A stretch of DNA of 56,778 nt from a virus: positions 1-56,778 of the IMG/VR virus record IMGVR_UViG_3300028840_002119; one strand, given 5' to 3'. Shown here in pieces: positions 51,513 to 56,778 of this stretch. How positions within the stretch are numbered: the first letter of the stretch is position 1; each line of letters opens with the position of its first letter. The position numbers and the translations under genes are program-made. Below the pieces are notes generated by a model. It ran no database searches. It saw only the letters and a program-made list of their open reading frames with translations, and had not been told where the DNA came from.

Positions 51513-51569
51513 TTACGCCTAAAAATTATGGGCCTGTTCAAGTGCGATATGTTCAGACTACTAACCAAA

Positions 51570-51965
51570 CTATAACAATGGGTCTTTTTCGTCTTTTGCC
51601 ACCTGCTTGAAGCGATCATCCGGCCCTGGAAGATCGTCAGGCAGATGCAGCCCAAGCAGTTCAGTCTCCTGCTTGAGCGCCCGTAGAATGTTGTCTGTGT
51701 CACCCTGTGCCCATGCCTGACGACGCGCGGCCCGCAACTCCGCCAGGACGCGCCCCCGTTGGGCGTCTTTGTCGAAAACTTGCGCCCACTCAGCTTCGAG
51801 CGCGGCGATGTCGGCCTCGATGACATCCAGCGGGTAGGGTTCGCCTGTGGACGGGTTTAACATCGTCCGCGAGAATTGCAGCGTAATCTCCGCTGCTTCC
51901 ATACCACGTAAGTATAAGGACCCCACTCGCTGCCGCCGCACTAGGTCTTGAATGGATTCACTCAT
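51570..51965 (-). CDS. Helical protein of the packaging block (131 aa)
   Basis: Starts in overlap with the sulfotransferase stop. RRQRVGSLYLRGMEAAEITLQ looks like a degenerate HTH; the coil EADIAALEAEWAQVFDKDA follows. Could be a second small terminase subunit. Confidence 0.6.
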   Translation of the reverse strand: MSESIQDLVRRQRVGSLYLRGMEAAEITLQFSRTMLNPSTGEPYPLDVIEADIAALEAEWAQVFDKDAQRGRVLAELRAARRQAWAQGDTDNILRALKQETELLGLHLPDDLPGPDDRFKQVAKDEKDPLL

Positions 51966-52620
51966 CGTCAGGCTCGCGTATCAAGTCAAGTGCTCGCGGA
52001 ATGTTGGCGTGCGGAATATCGAGGAAGGTACACAACAGTTCGAGGGTGCGATGCGGATGCTTGAGCAGGTCAGGGTACGTGATGCCCAAATGTGGAGGAC
52101 ACACTTCGGCAAGGAACTCGTCAACGACAGTGCTATACCGCAGACACAAGTCCCACCATTCGCCCCGCGTGATGTCCGTGTTGCGTTGCTTCACAACTTC
52201 ACGGTGCATCAAGGAAGATATGATGTCACCCCTGGGCCTGCGGACTATGATGTAGGTCGGCTCATGCCCCATTGCGGAGAAGACGGCGTGATACTGCCGG
52301 ACAACCAGGCAAGTCCGTGGGTCTTTGAAGCCCCAATGCGAAAAGCCTGCACGTTTCTGGCAGGCTATTTCGATGGTTTCAATATGGGCCGCGAGTGAGG
52401 TCAGCAGGCGCGGCATAGACGGCGGCCTATACCACGTATGGCCTTCGATCTGCATCAGCGCCTTGTTCACCCGCTTGAAGTCTTCATCCTCGAAATAGCC
52501 TGTCGGATTGAAGGCATCTGGCGGACGCGACTCACCCATATACACGCCCAAACGCGAGAGCAGCCCTGCCGTCAGGCTGGTGCCGCTTCTGTGCATCCCT
52601 AGAATTATGATAGGACTCAT
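51958..52620 (-). CDS. Sulfotransferase-like protein (220 aa)
   Basis: ATGA overlap with the glycosyltransferase gene. MSPIIILGMHRSGTSLTAGL is the PAPS 5'-phosphosulfate loop (G-x-x-x-S-G-T). TYIIVRRPRGDIISSLMHRE is the 3'-phosphate loop (RRP-x-x-x-x-x-S). Substrate unknown; together with the glycosyltransferase and a ParB-like protein this may modify DNA or a virion surface. Confidence 0.85.
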   Translation of the reverse strand: MSPIIILGMHRSGTSLTAGLLSRLGVYMGESRPPDAFNPTGYFEDEDFKRVNKALMQIEGHTWYRPPSMPRLLTSLAAHIETIEIACQKRAGFSHWGFKDPRTCLVVRQYHAVFSAMGHEPTYIIVRRPRGDIISSLMHREVVKQRNTDITRGEWWDLCLRYSTVVDEFLAEVCPPHLGITYPDLLKHPHRTLELLCTFLDIPHANIPRALDLIREPDDE

Positions 52621-53363
52621 AGCTTTATGTTTTGCCTCCGTACTACGCTGCGGATCAGCAGCCTCAAAACTTCCTTGCCCTGGGAGTATTTCAGCCAGTG
52701 CCCCCATTTGCGCTTGAGGTATTCAAGCTCCTGGCGATTACGCTCCCCTGTACGCATGTGCGAGTTTCCCCCTGCGTTGTTGAATCTGGCGTGGACGAAG
52801 GCGAAGCGATTGTCCATGAAGATGACGCGATGCTTCAGTAGTACCTGGAGACAAAAGTCAATATCAGCACGCAGCAGCAGGGTAGTATCATAGCGATACT
52901 CGCGCCCAATAATCCCCATCACGCCACCTACCCACGTAGGAAGCACGAAGGGGTCAAATGGCCTAAACTTGCGGACGTCGCCACCGTTCTGCGAGAAGCC
53001 AAAGATAGGCGTACCCAATCCACGCGCGCAAATCTCAGCGTTTTGGAGTATCTGCATCACGGACTCAGTATCGCGCAACATTGCTGAGTGTGATGTCCGT
53101 CCGGCCAGCAGCCTGACTTCGTGAACATCGTCGGCGGCGATCACAACAACTTCATCCTCGAAGTTATCGAGTATCCACTGCTTGAGCGGTCCAATACCGG
53201 CGACACTGGAAGGGTGCGTGACGATCGGTGCGCCTACCTTCTCACACATTGGCGCGTAGTCGTCTTGTTCGGCCTCGTCGATGCACACCGTGGCGCTAGG
53301 GAAGATGCGAAGCGCGTGCCGGCATGACTTTACGCGCTTACGACTTGGGATTACGATTTGCAT
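52617..53363 (-). CDS. Glycosyltransferase, TET-associated-like (248 aa)
   Basis: MQIVIPSRKRVKSCRHALRI start, VVVIAADDVHEVRLLAGR (a D-D type nucleotide-sugar site), GVMGIIGREYRY and LLRADIDFCLQVLLKH. This pattern fits the phage glycosyltransferases linked with hypermodified DNA bases (TAGT families). No TET/JBP oxygenase was recognised here, so the acceptor might be a base made by host or another enzyme, or a protein. Confidence 0.72.
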   Translation of the reverse strand: MQIVIPSRKRVKSCRHALRIFPSATVCIDEAEQDDYAPMCEKVGAPIVTHPSSVAGIGPLKQWILDNFEDEVVVIAADDVHEVRLLAGRTSHSAMLRDTESVMQILQNAEICARGLGTPIFGFSQNGGDVRKFRPFDPFVLPTWVGGVMGIIGREYRYDTTLLLRADIDFCLQVLLKHRVIFMDNRFAFVHARFNNAGGNSHMRTGERNRQELEYLKRKWGHWLKYSQGKEVLRLLIRSVVRRQNIKL

Positions 53364-54069
53364 TTAGCAGCTCCATCAACTTCGCGCCATCCAGCGCCCG
53401 ACACAAGCCGATCTTCCTGCGGAGCTTCCCCTTACCGCCAGTAATCGAAAACCCTTGTTTTTCCAGTCCAAGCGCGTCGATGACCATCGCCCAATCCCAC
53501 GTATTGCGGAAGAAGAAGACAACATAATCCCAGTGCTCGAATGGCTGTATCGCCATCTCTGGCACTGGGTCAAACGTGAGATCGTCAGCGGGCAAATCTG
53601 CACCATCGTCTTCGAGGTCTTCCATAAGTTGACGGCCAGCAAGCTGCTCTAGCTCGCGATCATAGAAGAAGGCGCTAATATCGACACCTTCATCAACTTG
53701 CGCGATTATCTCGTTGGCGTCATAGGCTAGGTTCAGTTCTGCAACACGATTGTCCGCAATCGCCAACCCCCGCGCCTGCCCGCCATCCGCCTCATGGTCA
53801 AGGTCTTCACGCTGCACGATGACAAGTTCATCCCCTGACGTCTTGACGACACGGATCGGAATCCCCAACTCCTTCTCCGTCCGTATCGTCTTCTCACCGG
53901 CGATGATCTTGCCAGCTCTGTCAATAAGCGCCGAGCGGCCAGGACCAAACCGCACCATACTCTCACGCAGCGCAAACCCACCGCGTTCTGTGCCTTTGTT
54001 TGTGTTGCGTTCATCTTCTGTGATGTCGTCAATCGTTTCGATGTCCACAACTTCAGCGTTTTCTGTCAC
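53338..54069 (-). CDS. ParB-like N-terminal domain protein 3 (243 aa)
   Basis: GTG start with GGAGGTGGAAG. FGPGRSALIDRAGKIIAGEKT and GLAIADNRVAELNLAYD match the ParB/Srx fold as found in phage DNA-modification clusters, not segregation ParBs; GERR is replaced by GEKT and no HTH follows. The C-terminal WDYVVFFFRNTWDWAMV segment is typical of that subgroup. Known members include nuclease-like proteins. First gene after the promoter and terminator at 54.1 kb, overlapping the glycosyltransferase gene by 26 bp. Confidence 0.8.
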   Translation of the reverse strand: MTENAEVVDIETIDDITEDERNTNKGTERGGFALRESMVRFGPGRSALIDRAGKIIAGEKTIRTEKELGIPIRVVKTSGDELVIVQREDLDHEADGGQARGLAIADNRVAELNLAYDANEIIAQVDEGVDISAFFYDRELEQLAGRQLMEDLEDDGADLPADDLTFDPVPEMAIQPFEHWDYVVFFFRNTWDWAMVIDALGLEKQGFSITGGKGKLRRKIGLCRALDGAKLMELLNANRNPKS

Positions 54070-54089
54070 CCTTCCACCTCCGCATTATG

Positions 54090-54120
54090 AAAAAACGCTG
54101 AGGGTTTTAGCCTCAGCGTC
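54090..54120 (-). terminator. Leader terminator before the 53338 gene
   Basis: On the minus strand CGCTGAGG pairs CCTCAGCG around CTAAAAC, followed by six T, about 20 bases before the start codon. Confidence 0.85.
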
Positions 54121-54141
54121 TTGTAGCACTAGGCTACACTT

Positions 54142-54170
54142 ATGGTATCAGGTACGGAGATGCCTGTCAA
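54142..54170 (-). promoter_or_regulatory. Leftward promoter of the 53338 operon
   Basis: TTGACA (54170-54165), spacer 17, TACCAT (54147-54142) on the minus strand. The transcript would meet a terminator after roughly 45 nt. Confidence 0.75.
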
Positions 54171-54175
54171 CCTTT

Positions 54176-54964
54176 TTAGTACACCTCTACCTGCACCTCA
54201 GCCCTGAAAAGTTCTTCGGCCAGTTTGTGGCCATTGCCCTTGAGTGCCTGATTGAAGTCCGCGATCCACCGGACTTCGTACTCGTCAAGATCGGGCAGGC
54301 GATGCTTGCTAGGCTGTTGCCACCGCGCCAGCTTACAGTCTTCCAGTCTCAGCGGCTCTTCATCGAAGCACTTCTTGTAGGCGTCAAGGCCGAAACAGTG
54401 CGCAAATGCCCGTTTGTACTCCTCGTATCCGGCCCGACTCAGCGGACCTTCAAGGGAAGTCTCCATCATCGCCATGCACGTCTCCCAGTTCGTGAGCGTC
54501 AGTGCGGGCTTCTTCCAGTCGTGCCCCAACTCGCGATAGGCGTCCTCGAAGTCCGCATCGCCGCCGCCATCCATCTGTAGAGCGTCAAGTCTGTCACGAT
54601 GCCGATTGCTGATCTTCATCAACCTTAGCAAGCGTTCGAGTATGATGTCCACCTTACGCCCTGCAGGACTATGATGGAGATCGCGACTGAACGGCCCGAA
54701 GATACGCACCGGCTGAGTAAGCGCCGCAACCATCGCGTCTACCCAATGTTCTGTGTACCATTGCTCCCAGCGCCCGCGAGGGTGCTCAACGTTGAAATTC
54801 GCGGACTTCGTTTCGGATTCGCTGACGTCGCCATCGTGACCAAGCGCGAAGAGACTATACTGCGCCTTCGGCGGCTTCGCCTTGCGTTCGCTTCGTACCT
54901 GCGGCTGTTCTTCCTCCGCTTCCTCAAATGTGGCACCAAGATCGAAAAGGCTATCCTGTCCCAT
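54176..54964 (-). CDS. Hypothetical protein (262 aa)
   Basis: ATG at 54964 with GCAGAGGT. Starts MGQDSLFDLG, followed by a basic linker. A Trp/His-rich region (PRGRWEQWYTEHWVDAMVA) is followed by helices. No family recognised. Promoter at 54142 follows its stop codon. Confidence 0.68.
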   Translation of the reverse strand: MGQDSLFDLGATFEEAEEEQPQVRSERKAKPPKAQYSLFALGHDGDVSESETKSANFNVEHPRGRWEQWYTEHWVDAMVAALTQPVRIFGPFSRDLHHSPAGRKVDIILERLLRLMKISNRHRDRLDALQMDGGGDADFEDAYRELGHDWKKPALTLTNWETCMAMMETSLEGPLSRAGYEEYKRAFAHCFGLDAYKKCFDEEPLRLEDCKLARWQQPSKHRLPDLDEYEVRWIADFNQALKGNGHKLAEELFRAEVQVEVY

Positions 54965-55520
54965 CGCGCACCTCTGCCATCTGGAACGCCTGAGCAAATA
55001 GAGATGGAACGGCGTCCGGCTCGGGACGTCCAGCACCGGCTATCTCCGCGACCTCGCGTGTCAACCGGAATGCTCGCCGCAGCCCAGGATGATCGACCTC
55101 GACGGCCTCAACCATTTCTTTCCACAACTCGTGCTTGCGATCGCGTTCAGCAGCTTTACCGATCATCGTCTCGAAATACCCTATGACGTGGGCCGTCGTC
55201 CTGCACTTGCATAGCACATCATAGTCAATCGTTAGAGTAAATCCACCGCGTGGCGCGCGCGTGATCGTGGACTGGCAGAACCCTAGCCGTATCCACACTT
55301 CTTCCTCTGCATCGCCCAGATCTGCATCGTCGATGCCCTTCATCGCCGCGACCATCCGGAACATCCGTGAGGATTCCGTCATGTCGCGCAACTCGACGGC
55401 GATCAGGTGTTGATTGCGATATCCCATCACGCAACCCAACGACGTGCCGCCGTACTTCTTTGAAATTTCGTTGCACGCTTCGAGAAGTTCGAGACGTGTC
55501 AACATTAGCCCGTTTTTCAT
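54951..55520 (-). CDS. Hypothetical protein (189 aa)
   Basis: ATG at 55520 with GGAGGT 9 bases upstream. N-terminal MKNGLMLTRLELLEACNEISK helical, then beta pattern (GCVMGYRNQHLIAVELRDM). No recognised family. Overlaps the next gene by 14 bp. Confidence 0.68.
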   Translation of the reverse strand: MKNGLMLTRLELLEACNEISKKYGGTSLGCVMGYRNQHLIAVELRDMTESSRMFRMVAAMKGIDDADLGDAEEEVWIRLGFCQSTITRAPRGGFTLTIDYDVLCKCRTTAHVIGYFETMIGKAAERDRKHELWKEMVEAVEVDHPGLRRAFRLTREVAEIAGAGRPEPDAVPSLFAQAFQMAEVRDGTG

Positions 55521-55553
55521 CTCTGTATGACCTCCAAGAATGGACGGCGGCAA

Positions 55554-56117
55554 TCAGCCGCCGTCCTTGAACACCTTTGCTATCCCCTTCGCTATGGCCG
55601 GCGTGACGCTGTAGATATGCGCCAGTCGAATATATGGAGCATCGCGTCCTGCGCACACCTCGAAGGTCGCCTGAGAGCAGCCTACCTTGTAGCGATCTTG
55701 TTCCTGCCGGACCTCTGTTCCAAGAATCGCCGCTAGCTCGTCTGCGAAGTCTGCGGCCTGCTGTTGGCGCAGCGCCGCGATGTACTGCTGCTCGACGACC
55801 TTCAGATACCGCTCTACGTATTGACCGATGAAGCGCCGTTCGATGTCCTTCGCCACAGACTGTGCATCGCGATCGCGACTGACCGTGATGGATGGACGAT
55901 TCTCAACGATCATCTTTGGCGGGAACTCGCCGGAGATTTGCATCCGGTCTTTTTTGTTCCAGACGATGCCAAAGTGAATCCCTGCACCATCAAGCTCTGG
56001 GGTTATCAACTGCACCCGCTTCTCACGTTCTGCATAGCTCGCGCTATCGAACTCCCAACCATCCAAATACTGCGCCACCTCTATCGCGAAGGCGGCCGTC
56101 TCTGTTGCCTGACTCAT
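55554..56117 (-). CDS. Hypothetical protein (187 aa)
   Basis: ATG at 56117 with CGGAGG, right after palindrome site 8. Helical in the middle (QYVERYLKVVEQQYIAALR), possible beta-rich N-terminal part. No recognised family. Confidence 0.68.
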   Translation of the reverse strand: MSQATETAAFAIEVAQYLDGWEFDSASYAEREKRVQLITPELDGAGIHFGIVWNKKDRMQISGEFPPKMIVENRPSITVSRDRDAQSVAKDIERRFIGQYVERYLKVVEQQYIAALRQQQAADFADELAAILGTEVRQEQDRYKVGCSQATFEVCAGRDAPYIRLAHIYSVTPAIAKGIAKVFKDGG

Positions 56118-56133
56118 AGCCCGTTTACCTCCG

Positions 56134-56149
56134 TATTTCCTGGGAAATA
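56134..56149. promoter_or_regulatory. Dispersed palindrome site 8
   Basis: TATTTCCTGGGAAATA in the gap between the RarA-like gene and the 55554 gene, 17 bp upstream of the latter's ATG and immediately adjoining its ribosome site. Confidence 0.85.
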
Positions 56150-56190
56150 GAAGATAGTGGGACGTCAGACGTCCCACTATCACCGCCAGA

Positions 56191-56778
56191 TTAGAACAAC
56201 GTCAGTTGTTCATCTTCCGGCCAATCTTTCTGATTTTTCGACCTGCGTTTCGGCCAATCAGGGAAGACCTTTGTATCAGGATTCCACAACTCCGCTGCGT
56301 GTTGCTCGTAAGGGTTGGGAATGTCGGCCTTTGGAATCAGCAGACACCCTTCCTTCAACCAGAATTCGAGGGTGCGCCCCATCCGCTTGCCTTTGCCCGT
56401 GTGATGATCGAACGCATAGTCCGGTATCTCCCACGCTTCTTCGGTCATCCAGCGTTGTGTGATGTAACGCTGGAAGTGATCTGCCAATCTCGTTTTTGGA
56501 GATCGACACATCAGAAGAATGGCGTTTGCCAGCGCGAGACGCGCCGGACCGTCCTTACCGATCTCACGCATCTCGAAGTACATACGGCGTTGTTCTGGAA
56601 TGATGGATAACAACATCGGATTGGCTATGCCAATATCCTCGTTTAAGATCGCCATCAACCTGCGCCATAAGTACATCTCGAATTTTGGTATCATCTCCAT
56701 GCACCAGTACATCGCGTTTTCTTCGTTCCCGCGACGGATGTCCTTTTGCAATGCGGAGATTACATCGAACATTTGATA
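56191..56778 (-). CDS. RarA/MgsA C-terminal-domain-like protein, main part (full length about 205 aa)
   Basis: The sequence DVISALQKDIRRGNEENAMYWCMEM, then WRRLMAILNEDIGIANP and LALANAILLMCRSPKT, matches the C-terminal tetramerisation/lid domains of RarA/MgsA (HKSVRG-x-D-x-x-A-x-YW, SEDIG-x-A-x-P, and L-x-LA-x-SPKS patterns). The AAA+ ATPase domain is missing. It ends in EDEQLTLF, like a clamp- or SSB-binding tail. It might modulate host RarA or replication forks. The gene is cut by the window ends; the start is at 174. Confidence 0.7.
   Translation of the reverse strand, partial: YQMFDVISALQKDIRRGNEENAMYWCMEMIPKFEMYLWRRLMAILNEDIGIANPMLLSIIPEQRRMYFEMREIGKDGPARLALANAILLMCRSPKTRLADHFQRYITQRWMTEEAWEIPDYAFDHHTGKGKRMGRTLEFWLKEGCLLIPKADIPNPYEQHAAELWNPDTKVFPDWPKRRSKNQKDWPEDEQLTLF
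56635..56778. repeat. Terminal direct repeat, right copy
   Basis: Exact copy of 1-144. Confidence 0.95.

Noticed and set aside
1-56778. tRNA genes, integrase, immunity repressor, endolysin
   Set aside because: None could be recognised by eye; absence is not proof, especially for a divergent endolysin.

Overview
This window is a complete, circularly assembled genome of a tailed double-stranded DNA phage, about 56.6 kb of unique sequence. The first 144 bases recur exactly as the last 144, and one gene runs across the joint. Terminase, fused portal, protease with nested scaffold, capsid, tail tube, frameshifted tail chaperone, an 1845-residue tape measure and large tail-tip proteins with no sheath gene indicate a long-tailed siphovirus. 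Promoters are of sigma-70 type and most genes have strong AGGAGG-type ribosome sites. A lipoprotein and several membrane proteins fit a bacterial host, but the sequence does not identify it. No integrase, excisionase, classical immunity repressor or tRNA gene was recognised. Three ParB-domain proteins, an iteron-type origin inside an initiator gene and an FtsK-type translocase make a plasmid-like lifestyle (phage-plasmid) a reasonable hypothesis.

Layout. A divergent control region at 16.05-16.50 kb splits the map. Rightward (16.5-23.3 kb) lies the replication module: HTH-DnaQ exonuclease, initiator with internal iterons, helicase-loader-like protein, PolX-like nucleotidyltransferase, membrane proteins and an FtsK-type ATPase, ending at a terminator at 23.45 kb. 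Leftward (16.05-6.8 kb) lies a recombination ATPase followed by a cassette matching the PRTRC (ParB-related, ThiF-related cassette) set: ParB, ubiquitin-like protein C, a protein at the F position, E2-like protein B, JAMM protease A and E1/ThiF. Then come a lysis-like block (6.4-5.4 kb), a leftward block of small genes with RadC and a second ParB (5.2-0.2 kb, continuing through the joint to 54.2 kb), and the late leftward operon. The late operon starts with a ParB-like protein, glycosyltransferase and sulfotransferase (54.1-52.0 kb), followed by terminase, head and tail genes down to 23.5 kb.

Four layers of regulation stand out. (1) Eight near-identical palindromes TATTTCC-NN-GGAAATA (plus one weaker match) are spread around the circle, often 14-19 bp from start codons; they resemble bacterial parS, and one lies just upstream of the PRTRC ParB gene. 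(2) Four type II hammerhead ribozymes sit in intergenic gaps of leftward operons, just upstream of the next ribosome site. (3) Five leftward or rightward units have an intrinsic terminator just before a first or major gene. (4) In the divergent control region both leader RNAs can present the hairpin loop AGAUAGG, while a putative small RNA between them presents the exact complement CCUAUCU, suggesting a countertranscript switch like those of plasmid rep leaders.

Functions of many small early genes cannot be recognised and are described only by what is visible.
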